NCBI GenBank assembly: GCA_021307315.1
Contig: JAJSPD010000086.1
Location: 120,937 to 184,936 of the forward strand
DNA from: Bisporella sp. PMI_857
Lineage: Eukaryota > Ascomycota > Leotiomycetes > Helotiales > Helotiaceae
Reading direction: 5' to 3'
Length of the DNA stretch: 64,000 bases
Below are positions 1 to 10,753 of this stretch, in pieces (within the stretch, counting starts at the first letter, position 1; every line of letters begins with the position of its first letter). Made by a program: the position numbers and the translations under genes. The notes below the pieces were generated by a model that was not told where the DNA came from, made no database searches, and was given only the letters and a program-made list of their open reading frames with translations.

Positions 1-235
1 ATCATGGCCTCGGAATGTACTTGTGAAGATTGCGTCATCTCTGACCGGGAAAAGGACGCTTCGGAGCTTTCGACTCAGTGGTTTTGGCTCCTTTATGTTG
101 TCCCTGAGAGTTTTGAAAACGATGACCGGGTATAGGGCAAGGATGGTCGAAGCGTCTGGGTATGGAAGGAAGCGGGCAGAGAACAAAATAGTCTTGGCGA
201 TTCTCAAGACTTCACTGTTCCAGCACCAAGAAAAT

Positions 236-891
236 TCAAGTCTGAGTTTGTCTTGGGCGGATCTCTTGTAAGCGGCAAAAGGGTTGTGCCTGAAGAGAAC
301 CTTGAGGTTTCTCGACGTAGTGCGTTCCTATTTTTCTGCCTTCTCGGTTGCGGTTTGGCGTGGTTCGTGATGTGAAGGTGGGAGGAGCTTGGGTGGGAAT
401 TCGGGTGACGGGTGACGGCAATGCATCTGGCAAGACAGGGAAGGTACTAGATTCGTAGCATATGTCGATAGTTATCCGCTCTTCAACATTGAGAGTCACC
501 ATTTGTCCAAATCGCCTCCCCCGCGGCATGCATGGTCAAGTCTCTTGCACCACTCTCCAGATATGCAGACACGGTTCGTCAGGTCAGGCAATTGGTCCAG
601 GGCCAAACCAGTTAGAATTTCATATATAACAACACCCAGCGACCAGGTGTCGACTCGGAGGTCTTGCGGGGCGCCAGAGCATACCTCAGGTGCCCAGCAG
701 AGTGGAGTTCCAACGAACGTGGCCTTCGTATCTATCTCTTTGGAGAAGCCAAAGTCGGCCAGACTGAAAATGGCGCTAATATAGTCATACCCGACTTTTT
801 CTTTCGCTGGTTCCGTTTTAGTCTCTGGACGGGAGCAGCCACCACTTTTACTTGAGCCGAGGGTGAGTATTCCTGAGCATGGCCTGAGCAC
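236..891 (-). pseudogene. Protein kinase catalytic-domain fragment, frameshifted
   Basis: The minus strand encodes the C-terminal half of a Ser/Thr protein kinase. Visible in order are subdomain VII (LADFGFSKEI), the activation-segment end (GTPLCWAPEV), subdomain IX (DTWSLGVVIYEILTG) and, in a different frame after about position 525, subdomain XI (NVEERITIDICYESSTF). The glycine loop, the catalytic lysine and the HRD motif are absent, so the ATP-binding lobe is missing. A frameshift around 510-530 separates the APE/DxW part from the last helix, and I see no convincing intron there. The fungal CAMK-like kinases that end in a low-complexity Pro/Ser/Thr tail look most similar. It is most likely a decayed gene rather than two real ORFs. 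Upstream of 891 the frame carries no recognisable kinase residues. Confidence 0.7.
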
Positions 892-1063
892 CTAAGGGAT
901 ATTGTTTTGGCTCCCTGGCTGCCCATTTAGACCTTCTTTGATGCCAAGGCACGTTATGCAAAAGGGGAAAGAAATGTAAAATGCTTCATTGTATAAGTCG
1001 AAAGGACTTCCTGAAATTAAATACATTACGAAGCTTTGCTAATACTGCTTTTACTCAGTCACA

Positions 1064-1740
1064 TCAAATTGAGTACCAGACGACTAAAGAGCCCAAACTC
1101 CATTCTCTTGGCAGCCTTTGGACCCTCAAGTATACTACCAACTATATCAGAGCCAGGTGGGAAATCATGCTCGAATATAGGCTCGCCAGCACCCCTCATA
1201 TTAATCAAGACCGCTTGTCGAAAATGCCACCTAAAAAGTTCGTCTACTGGCCTTTGAAGATCATCAAGAAGTCTTCGATTAAGATGTTTTCCGGCAATTT
1301 TTCCGCTATCATAGCTGAAATGTACAATTTTGTAGCCATCCTAAATTAACGATTAGCTACTTTTATATTTGTAAGGATTATAAAACATATACGTCTGGAT
1401 TGATTGAGAACGCAAACGCATCAAACAGGTGATGTATATCGTTGCGAAGAAGCATTCCATTCTGTATAGAATTGATACTACCGCCTGCTGTTGGGTAAAT
1501 TGAGATCCAACGCGCGAAATTTCCATTTTTACAGTGCTTTTCGTATGCTAAAAGGAATATATGTGCAGATTCGAAGCCTCTTCAGATACCATACGGAGCA
1601 CCAAGCGCCACATCTCCTGTTATAACACACCGTTTATCTCGTGAACGGACGGTGTCACAAAATGCTTGGACACGCTTTCCAGTTTGCGATGAAGTCGATG
1701 GACGGATTAATGCCAACTCGTTATTGATATCGAAAGGTAC
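1064..1740 (-). pseudogene. HNH endonuclease-domain protein, interrupted by one stop
   Basis: Two minus-strand segments, joined across a clean 52-nt intron (1392 to 1341, GTATAT..TTTAG with a GCTAAT branch), read as the fungal HNH-nuclease family. They contain RCVITGDVALGAPYG, then RGFESAHIF, a long NGMLLRNDIHHLFDAF segment (the H..N..H core) and, after the intron, RWHFRQAVLINMRGAGEPIF and EHDFPPGSD. A TGA at 1582-1584 sits where this family normally has tryptophan (GxWRGFE). One G-to-A change of TGG would give it. The 5' end is unclear: an AG just upstream of 1740 could be an intron acceptor, but no initiating exon is visible before the repeat at 1920. These fungal HNH proteins are not homing endonucleases and their role is largely unknown. 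Confidence 0.72.
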
Positions 1741-1919
1741 TGCTAATAAGTTAGCTATATAAAGAAGTTGTTTGAAAATAATATACTATGAGAATCAATG
1801 TAATTGTTAGTACAATTAACTAGAGAGGTCATGTGCTCACGCACTTGAACGAAGAGTGTCGTTCATGTGACCCGGAACGGGGTTATATATACTCATAGTT
1901 TCACTATAGTTAGAACTTA

Positions 1920-2030
1920 ACACTCAATCAATCACTCACTCAAGAATACAATAGGCACTCACGTCAGGAACGTGGTGGCGCCCCGTATTAGAGTGAACCC
2001 ACAGCCTCTTTTGCAGCTAGTCGACGGCAT
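1920..2030 (+). repeat. Dispersed retroelement-like repeat (inverted partner at 57427-57535)
   Basis: The run of CACTCAATCAATCACTCACT, followed by the AACGTGGTGGCGCCCCGTAT block and GAGTGAACCCAC, recurs almost unchanged in reverse complement at 57427-57535. Its form (a short repetitive stretch, then a conserved leader-like block) resembles the end of an LTR and the start of a retroelement body, but no retroelement ORF can be followed from either copy. Here it abuts the Mutator-like transposase remnant. Confidence 0.5.
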
Positions 2031-2873
2031 ATACGGGGTACTCATGAACACTTACTACAACCGCAAAATCAATAACAAAAAGCCCCTCCACTTTGTGACG
2101 TACCTAGCGCGAAGTTCAGAGATCGCCTTCAGCGAGCTCGCTGATATTTGCCTTTAGGAAATAGAGTATTCCAGGTCGAGGAGCTAGAAAGCGGATGTAA
2201 GATTATAGTGAAGCTTGGAGAGCAGTATCACTAGTTTTGCGACTGTACGAGCTTCTATGAATATCAAGCATTTTACGCTTACGCAATTGCGGCGGCGAAA
2301 TTTAATGGCGACGAGCCGTACGACCTATTCGTTTCATACCACAAATTAAAAGATTACAAACGTACTTACAGGTACAATTTACCAACTTCTCGATCGTGAA
2401 CCTCGCTCGCGAGGAAGCTCATTTCCCTCCAATTATTTGTAGACAAGCTGGGCGACATAAAACAAAGCGTATACGCAAAGGCGCTTGGGCGACGAAACAA
2501 ACGCGCTGTGGCAATTGCCTCGACTGGGGCCATAATCGGAGGCGCTGTACCGACCAGCCTGTATCAAGTGGGAGGCGTCAACGAGCCCGCAACTGGTTGG
2601 AAGTGGTCGATTGTGATCAAGAAGAGGATACCGAGCAAGCAAGTGACGAAGAGCTAGAGGAAAAGGATGACGAGGCTTACGAGCGCAACTCTGAGCTTCT
2701 TGATGAAGAGCTCGGTATTGTTGTTCAACTTCCTGAGGAGGATTTAGTCAGAGAACCTCAAGAGAGCGACGACGAAGATAGCGCTATATTCGGCGTTGAG
2801 CCTCTCGCTGAACCTTTCCCAGAAGTGAGGTGCTCTACTAGATCAGGAAAGGCATATGGGTCGATCTCTTGAT
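1970..2873 (+). pseudogene. Mutator-like (MULE) transposase C-terminal remnant
   Basis: Three consecutive open stretches in different frames make the C-terminal part of a MULE transposase. The first (about 1972-2157) covers the region after the catalytic core. The second (about 2165-2395) covers a SWIM zinc-finger region: the first CxC is kept (FCDCTSF), but the second half reads AFYAYAI where CxH is expected. The third (2396-2872) covers the basic tail with GRHKTKRIRKG and a CCHC zinc knuckle (CGNCLDWGHNRRRC), then a long acidic stretch. There is a stop before the SWIM motif and frame changes around 2160 and 2395. The DDE core is absent. The two SWIM losses (Cys to Tyr, His to Tyr) are single transitions, as expected from RIP or cytosine deamination. 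Confidence 0.68.
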
Positions 2874-3676
2874 AGATTTGATACACAGCCAATACAGTAG
2901 GGATTTAAAGCAAATTAGGTGCTTAGAATACTATTATAAATAGCCTACAATAGAAGTACTATACTTTTTATATACCATCATTTTACGCGCCTCTATCTCA
3001 TATACCGCAAGTGTGGTATCGCCAGGTAGAGAGATGCTCGAAATGTGGTATTTGGGAAATAGTACAGGCGAACGGTGGTATATGAGATATTTGCCGTTAA
3101 AACTACCAAGCGATATTCATGACGGAGCCACTCGATACTGCTCTGCCGACTTATCCACCCCTTTCGACTACCTGACAAACAGCGACACCAACGCGGGACA
3201 ACGTTGACCTGTGCAGCGCCCATCGGTAGGCATGGTACTATAAGGACCCTGCGTATCCTAAGTACTAGAAAGCCTAGTCCTACGGGTCCAACTTCTGGTT
3301 GCATTTGGACTGTGCATATACGGATACGCACCACGGGTAGGACGGCGCCAGCTGGCAAGGGAGTAGAGATTCGAGACGGATTAAGAGATAAAGGAACCCA
3401 AGCAGCCTATACCTGCTTCGGGATGGAATAGTATTACGTCGAGCAACGAGTAGGCCGCGGGGGGCACACGTCCCATCACAATTGCGATCCTCAGTCAGAA
3501 ACCCACTCTCTTAAGAAATGGACGGCATCTGCCCTCCCAAACCTTAGTCCTCCACAACGTCCGAATATGTATATTTAAAGGTAAATTGAACTACTAGATT
3601 TTTTTATAGCATAAACATGTAAAGAAAAGAACTATTGTACATGGGATGTACGCTTCTGAGCCACAGGTCAAGGACT
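2874..3676. other. No recognisable gene
   Basis: I see only short overlapping ORFs without family motifs. The left part is AT-rich and 3200-3500 is GC-richer, with stops in all frames. It holds the 3' flank of the HET-NB-ARC-TPR gene that ends at 3677, including an AT-rich stretch around 3575-3620 that could carry its polyadenylation signal. Confidence 0.4.
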
Positions 3677-6600
3677 TTACCTTATGCCAAGCTTTCGAAA
3701 TAGCTTGTGCCGTTTTGAATTTAAGGGAGTTCCTTTAACACCTGGATGCGCTAGTTCTGCTTGCAGGTTGTCCACAGGCCTTTCAACTCCTACCAGGGCC
3801 CTGTTGTCTACCACGGCATCCAAAGCACTAAGTTCGTCCCGCAAACTCCGAGACTTGAGATGATCAGATCCGAAGACTTTCTCATATCCAATTAAAGCCT
3901 TTGAATACATGATCCTAGCTTTTGCTATATCAGTTTGACGTTTGAAGAGAGAGCCGAGGCTCAAGATCGTGTTTAACGCTGGGATATACATAAAGATATT
4001 GTCTGAACCAAGCACATTTTCATAGCCCTGCAGCGCCCGCTGGTACATCTGCTCAGCCTCAATTAGCTTGCCTTGGTCCGCGTAGAGGTTTCCCAGGTTG
4101 TTGACTGTGTTGAGCGTCGACGTGTGCTCAGGACCCCATGCCTTCTCGTAGCCGTGCAGTGCCCGCTGATACATCTGCTCGGCCTCGACCAGCTTGCCCT
4201 GGTCCTTGTAAAGAATCCCTAGGTTGTTGACCGTATCGAGCGTCGACGTGTGCTCAGGACCCCATGCCTTTTCTTTGCCGTGCAGTGCCCGCTGGTACAT
4301 CTGCTCGGCCTCAATTAGCTTGCCTTGATCGGCGTAAAGGTTTCCCAGGTTGTTGACTGTGTCGAGCGCCGACGTGTGCTCAGGACCCCACGCTTTCTCT
4401 TTGCCGTGCAGTGCCCGCTGGTACATCTGCTCGGCCTCGACTAGCTTGCCTTGGTCGGCGTAGAGGAGCCCTAGGTTGTTGACCGTGTCGAGCGTCGACA
4501 TGTGCTCAGGACCCCACGCTTTCTCTTTGCCGTGCAGTGCCCGCTGGTACATCTGCTCGGCCTCGACTAGCTTGCCTTGGTCGGCGTAGAGGAGCCCTAG
4601 GTTGTTGACCGTGTCGAGCGTCGACGTGTGCTCAAGACCCCATGCCTTTTCTTTGCCGTGCAGCGCCCGCTGGTACATCTGCTCGGCCTCGACTAGCTTG
4701 CCTTGGTCCGCGTAGAGGTTTCCCAGGTTGTTGACTGTGTTGAGCGTCGACGTGTGCTCAGGACCCCATGCCTTTTCCCTGCCGTGCAGCGCCCGCTGGT
4801 ACATCTGCTCGGCCTCGACCAGCTTGCCTTGGTCCTTGTAAAGAATCCCTAGGTTGTTGACCGTGTCGAGTGTCGACGTGTGCTCAGGACCCCACGCTTT
4901 CTCTTTGCCGTGCAGCGCCCGCTGGTACATCTGCTCGGCCTCGACCAGCTTGCCCTGGTCCTTGTAAAGAATCCCTAGGTTGTTGACCGTGTCGAGCGTC
5001 GACGTGTGCTCAGGACCCCACGCTTTCTCTTTGCCGTGCAGTGCCCGCTGGTACATCTGCTCGGCCTCGACCAGCTTGCCTTGGTCCTTGTAAAGAACCC
5101 CTAGGTTGTTGACTGTGTCGAGCGTCGACGTGTGCTCAGGACCCCACGCTTTCTCGTAGCCGTGCAGTGCCCGCTGATAAATCTGCTCAGCCTCGACCAG
5201 CTTGCCTTGGCCGGCGTAAAGAATCCCCAGGTTGTTGACTGTGTCGAGCGTCGACGTGTGCTCAGGACCCCACGCTTTCTCTTTGCCGTGCAGTGCCCGC
5301 TGGTACATCTGCTCGGCCTCGACTAGCTTGCCTTGGTCGGCGTAGAGGAGCCCTAGGTTGTTGACCGTGTCGAGCGTCGACGTGTGCTCAGGACCCCACG
5401 CTTTCTCTTTGCCGTGCAGTGCCCGCTGGTACATCTGCTCGGCCTCGACTAGCTTGCCCTGGTCCTTGTAAAGAATTCCTAGGTTGTTGACCATGTCAAG
5501 CGTTGACGTGTGCTCAGGACCCCATACCTTTTCCCTGCCGTGCAGTGCCCGCTGGTACATCTGCTCGGCCTCGACCAGCTTGCCTTGGTCCTTGTAAAGA
5601 ATCCCTAGGTTGTTGACCGTGTTGAGCGTCGACGTGTGCTCAGGACCCCATGCCTTTTCTTTGCCGTGCAGCGCCCGCTGGTACATCTGCTCGGCCTCGA
5701 CTAGCTTGTTTTGGTTGGAGTAGAGGAGCCCCAGGTTGTTGACTGTGTCGAGCGTCGACGTGTGCTCAAGACCCCATGCTTTTTCCCTGCCGTGCAGTGC
5801 CCGCTGGTACATCTGCTCGGCCTCGACCAGCTTGCCTTGGTCGGCGTAGAGGTTTCCCAGGTTGTTGACCATGTCAAGCGTTGACGTGTGCTCAGGACCC
5901 CATGCCTTTTCCCTGCCGTGCAGTGCCCGCTGGTACATCTGCTCGGCCTCGACTAGCTTGCCTTGGTCGGCGTAAAGAATCCCTAGGTTGTTGACCGTGT
6001 CGAGCGTCGACGTGTGCTCAGGACCCCACGCTTTCTCGTAGCCGTGCAGCGCCCGCTGGTACATCTGCTCAGCCTCGACTAGCTTGCCTTGGTCGGCGTA
6101 AAGAATCCCTAGGTTGTTGACTGTGTCGAGCGTCGACGTGTGCTCAGGACCCCACGCTTTCTCGTAGCCATGTAGCGCCCGCTGGTACATCTGCTCGGCC
6201 TCAACTAGCTTGTCTCGGTCGGCGTAGAGGAGCCCTAGGTTGTTGACTGTGTCGAGCGTCGACGTGTGCTCAGGACCCCATGCCTTTTCCCTGCCGTGCA
6301 GTGCCCGCTGGTACATCTGCTCGGCCTCGACTAGCTTGCCTTGGTCGGCGTAGAGGAGCCCTAGGCTGTTGACCGTGTCGAGCGTCGACGTGTGCTCAGG
6401 ACCCCACGCTTTCTCTTTGCCGTGCAGCGCCCGCTGGTACATCTGCTCGGCCTCGACTAGCTTGCCCTGGTCCTTGTAAAGGATCCCTAGTCTATGACAT
6501 TCCCATAAAACGTCATCTTCCGCAACCAAGTTGTTTAAAACCATATACGAACATCTCATTGCATGCTGGAGAAGCCGTCGTTGTGTCAGCCAAGGCCGAA

Positions 6601-8640
6601 CAGTCTGCTCTGCTGGAACATGTGATCCAACAAACCTCACAGCTAGCTTAGCAAGATCGTAATCCCACTCTTGATTAAGTACATAGACTGTCCACGAGTG
6701 AACGCACCCATGGATGCTGTACCCTCGTGACTCGACTAGACTTTGCGAAGACGTGTCTAGCTCTACTAGCCCGTGGCTACTTAATACCCGTACCGCTTGA
6801 TGGAAGCTTATTTCGTCTTTCGTCAGTTCCCGTATCCAGGCTGGGTGATTCGAGTTACTGTGCTGGAGAAGTTCTAACCAGAGATCCTGGCTATCGAAGT
6901 ACGCCCAGAAGCAAAGAAGCTTAGCTGAAAGGTCATTTTGCTGTTTAACGTGATCGAATGATATCTGCCATGTAGAATAGAGTGTTCGGTTTTCGTACGA
7001 ATCCAGTTCTGGACTCGACTTTTGGAGTCGCACCCACGACTGCTTATACAGACGTAAATAGTCCGAAACACTTACCACTACTTGGTCGAGATATGCTCCG
7101 GCAGTAGCGAGTGCGAGAGGAAGTCCGTCTAATTCTTTAGCGAGCTTGATAGCATCGGGATCTAGTAATAAGATTAATGCTGCGGTACAAAAATAAGAAA
7201 CGTACTTACCATCGATCAGTCTTTCCCGTTTCGACACGTTTGACAAAATCTCAAGACTATCATGCACATCCCCGAGCTTGCGAATCTGGATAGAATGACC
7301 AATTCCAAGCTTTGATGACCGCGTTGTAATAATAATCGACCCTTGATATGATTCGGGGAGGAATTTCTGGATATCTACAGCCGCGGGATCCGTCTTACCA
7401 GCCAATTTGGGGTTGTCGTAGTTGTCATAGATCATCAACCATCGTGTGTTATCAGGCAGACTCAGCCATGCTTTGACAGCGTTGACCACCTCGTCAAAGT
7501 TTTGGTTCATATCTACATTGCTTAGCCGGCTAGCCGAGGGATGATCTCGTAGTATTCTTTTTACTACCTTGACGAAACTCTGCTTCACAGAACTTTCGTC
7601 CTTTATGTTCAGCCAGAATATTGCTGAGTAGTCGTCTTTATGCCGCTTCGCATATGCAACAGAGATTTGTGTCTTGCCGATTCCACCTAAACCGTGAAGA
7701 ACGACGGTACGGCGGGAGCCATCGCCTTTGAGTGTCCTGTGTATTTCCGAGAGCTCATTTTCCCTTGCAACGAAGTGTTCGATTGCAGGAACATCAGAGA
7801 GGCTAAAGACCACTAAGAAGTCCTCGCGCTTGCTTCCTACCCTAGTCAGCAGCTTCTTAACCCCCAGATTCGCTTTGGCACTTGACGGCTAGTTATAGAA
7901 GAAAAGGACTTACCCGTTGATACTTTATCGATCTCCTCTCGGAGTCGCTTCAACGCTTTCTCTCTCCCTTCGCCGTAGATGACCGGTATGCTGATATCAA
8001 AAATGCCCAGTAATGAGTATGCCTGATCTTCTTCGCGAGTAGTCTTGCGCCTCTCCGCCCATGATGTTCGCTCAGCAGTGCTAAAATCAGACAAAGGGCT
8101 TCCTCGAAGAGCTTTGGCAGGGATCCCTGTTATCTCGCAGACTTGCCGTTCTAGAGTTGACTTGTCGCCCAACAGCTTCCTTTCCTTCGAGAAAAATTCA
8201 ACCGATTTTGGAGCAATAAGCTCTTGAAGGGTCCAGCCTCGAGTAAACCAGTTGCTGTTCCGAAATGCCGATTCCCATGCCAGGTTATCAGTGTTGACGG
8301 CAGTTATCAACACATCTGATAGATAAACGTAGCATTTAGTCGACTGACGGTACCAGCGAAACATGGAGTTAATAGCTTCTGAGAGCTCAGCGCTGCTCGA
8401 TTTGTCGATGCAGCATGTGTCCACCCAAAAATATTTCAAGCTGTCACGCTTAGCTTGTTCTCCGCAGAACCGGATCTTCTTATAGCCAGCCTTCTTCGTA
8501 CCGGTTCTATCCTGCAGATCCCCCAAAGTCACCTCCTCCGCTCCCCATCTGTGTGAAAGTATAGCATACTCGGGTATATCGCTCTCAAAAAACTCGGTCA
8601 GGTTGAAATCGCCATCGCTGTTATAGTATAGCAGACGCAT
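3677..8640 (-). CDS. HET - NB-ARC - TPR STAND receptor-like protein
   Basis: Exon 1 (8640 to 7914, ATG at 8640) encodes a HET domain: MRLL start, YAILSHRWG, FWVDTCCIDK, WFTRGWTLQELIAP and IPVIYGEGREKAL. A 77-nt intron (7913 to 7837, GTAAGT, GCTGAC branch, TAG) restores frame to exon 2 (7836 to 3677). Exon 2 carries NB-ARC: P-loop GLGGIGKT (about residue 291), kinase-2 WLMIYDNYDN (about 375), the sensor strand GSIIITTRS, GLPLALATAGAY, and the fungal MHD-like IHGCVHSW. A second, in-frame 48-nt intron is likely at 7209 to 7162. From about residue 690 to the end is a TPR array of 20 units. Total is about 1,612 residues if both introns are removed. HET is the cell-death effector of fungal incompatibility systems, NB-ARC the nucleotide switch and TPR the presumed sensor. 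The reading frame is intact. The ligand is unknown. Confidence 0.9.
4026..6490 (-). repeat. Tandem TPR-coding array, about 20 units of 126 bp
   Basis: Units of 42 codons follow the pattern LGxLYxDQGKLVEAEQ, then MYQRALHGxEKAWGPEHTST and LDTVNN. I count 19 near-identical units, a twentieth diverged one and one more degenerate unit at the C-terminus. Differences concentrate at a few positions: residue 3 (I, L, N or V), residues 6-7 (KD, AD or SN) and residue 25 (K, R or Y). The rest of the unit is almost invariant at protein and DNA level. This pattern fits repeat shuffling with selection on a small set of surface residues. Confidence 0.93.
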
Positions 8641-9598
8641 TATTCGACTAGATTCGAGTATCGGAAGAAAGAGGGTTCTCAGTAGTTATTGAGCCGTCGA
8701 GTTGGCATGGATGCGAAGTAAGGTGAAGATTTGGGAGAGATGCCAAGTTGAGGCTGGCACACTCAGCTGTGCGACAGCTTCGTGGTAAATGGCCTTGTCG
8801 TGCATCGCTGTAGGCGCGCGGAAGACCTGCCAATCGCTCGGGCTCACCGCCATTTGTATAGCTGGCCCAGGACATCCGAAGAGTGCGCTCGATCGAGCCA
8901 TAATCTATTCTTGCCGCTGAGGTGGAAGTCGAAGACACAAGAAAGTAGATAATAGAAGTTTGGGATTTAGAATCTACCTTCGATCAGCTATTTGGTGATC
9001 GAGTTATCAGCGCTTAATTGCGTTACCAGATGCGGGAAGGGCGGGTCGTTTTGCACCAACCAAAGATCGTTAGTCGCTTTGCTCGAGGTACCGACCCCGC
9101 ATGGCGACGTTGCTGAATTTGTGCGCCGCAGCAGCCACAAGGCGAAAATAAGAATTTATAGTATAACAGAGATGCCTAACGTCTAGATACGACCCTTTTA
9201 TAAATAGCACGAGTGAGAAGAGTTCGATGGTGGAGCTGTAGTGAAGCAACTCTTTTGTGCCTTAAAAGGAGAACTGTCCGCTAATCAGGCGCGAGGGCGA
9301 CGATGCGAACGTAGTTTTCTAGTAGGGAGGGTTTAGGGTGTTCAAGAGTGGCCACGGAATATGTCTTAGACAAAATTATAAGAGATGTCGATCTGCACAC
9401 GGAGTTTGAATTGCTCAAAGTCAAAGTACCTATCATTTTTCTCGTCACAGTGGGGTTTTCGCCACCCAGGGATGGACGTTAGAGGCTCCACTGCGTTTTG
9501 ATCTGGCATCATATGTTCGAGGCTCTCCCGGCAGGCAGGCCCTTGCAAGGGGCTTCACTGGCACGGTCGCTCATAAAGCATCACCGTACCTTACATGG
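8641..9598. other. Upstream region of the HET-NB-ARC-TPR gene
   Basis: Short minus-strand ORFs directly upstream of 8640 (for example 8648-8938) end before the HET start and have no family motif, so I read them as leader sequence. The remainder to 9598 holds no gene I can support. Confidence 0.35.
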
Positions 9599-9757
9599 TG
9601 TAACAACTCAAGGCGAACAGGGATCTCGATCCGTAGATCTCAGGGAGAAGGACTCAAAAGTGTGAAAGACTATCAATTGTTATAACGAAAAGAAAAAAGC
9701 TACAGATCAAAGGAAGGAGGACAGCGCTTTGCATACAGGAGACCGGCCAGGGGCCGA
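9599..9757 (-). mobile_element. Partial solo LTR, family A
   Basis: It begins TGTAACAACTCAAGG and follows the family-A consensus in reverse orientation (ATCAATTGTTATAACGAA block, then GGCCAGGGGCC) until about 9757. There it diverges and never reaches the usual GGCCGTGACA end. The following bases to 9854 end in CGTGCCATGACA and resemble the end of the other LTR-like element at 56321-56494, so this may be a chimeric junction. Confidence 0.6.
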
Positions 9758-10753
9758 GACCTTGGGCCATAGGCAAAGTTGGGCCAAGGCCGATCCTCTT
9801 GTATTATACCACCGTTGCCCACCGTATCCGTAGATGCGCAGCGCGTGCCATGACAACCAGGAATTTTAAACCACAACGGAAGCTTGAAAAACTGAAAAGG
9901 AATCAAGAGTCGGCCGAACTTGATGAAATCGAAAGAAGAGAGCTGAGTTACGGCAGACGAGCATTAGTACCGGATAAAAGGCTGAAGGTGCCCCATGGCC
10001 CGCAACCTGGAGGCCCCACATTTGGTGCAAGGGAAAACTTAGCGCAATGAAGATATCATTATATACAGCGCGGTTTAATCCCTAGAGAAGAAAGAGACTG
10101 CTTTTACATCCGCTCTCTACTCCGTCTTGAAACAGGTAGTTCGATATCGGAATCTCGACGTGAGCATTTTCCATTTCCGTCTTTGGACCTGAGCTGTTGC
10201 TGCTGGAAAGCCATCATCTCTCTGTCCAATCAAGCCATGATGGCGCATCTACGCTAGAAGAAGCTGACAGTCAATCAAGTCGTGTTGGTTCGCGGGACGT
10301 TACCCCAGATACTTTCCTATCTCAGAGAGTTGAAGGAGGAGCATTGAAAAAGCCATGGAAAAGGGGTCGGCCTGTAGAATTACATCAGGACGGCAAGATT
10401 GATTGATTTCGACTGGGTGACAGTTGAACAGCGAGTGGCGTCGGTCACTGGACTGGTATCATGCAATTTATAGCAATTGAGATAGGTGAGATCAAGAAGA
10501 AGCGAACAAATCCCAGCTACTATTGTGTCAACTTATCTTTCTACGCTTTTATATCATGGAACTTGATGTCTGCTAGCGGTTTTGATCCTACTCTTGGTCC
10601 CGGTCCAGGGCCAGGGCCAGGTATAACTCGTCTTGTAGCTGTCGCATACCTAGCCCCTCTCCTCTCAATCCTCGACTTTGACTTTTCTCTGGAAATCTCC
10701 AAGCCTTTAGTGAAAGAAATTAGCCTACAAACGAAACGCCGCGGTACGCAAGA
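9758..10753. other. No confident gene; small ORFs only
   Basis: ORFs at 9799-10050 and 10197-10406 have plausible codon texture, and the second ends in an AT-hook-like KKPWKRGRPVE. Neither matches a family I know nor has support from neighbouring exons. A short (CCAGGG)n run lies near 10600-10620. The left edge to 9854 may belong to an LTR. Confidence 0.3.

Noticed and set aside
1..375. Plus-strand frame ending in a hydrophobic tail (RRSAFLFFCLLGCGLAWFVM) that could be the last exon of a tail-anchored protein
   Set aside because: It has an in-frame TAG at 133-135, the opposite strand is also open over 1-271, and no family is recognisable.
2993..3431. ORFs at 2993-3358 (minus) and 3204-3431 (plus)
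   Set aside because: No motif, conflicting strands and no intron logic; probably chance.
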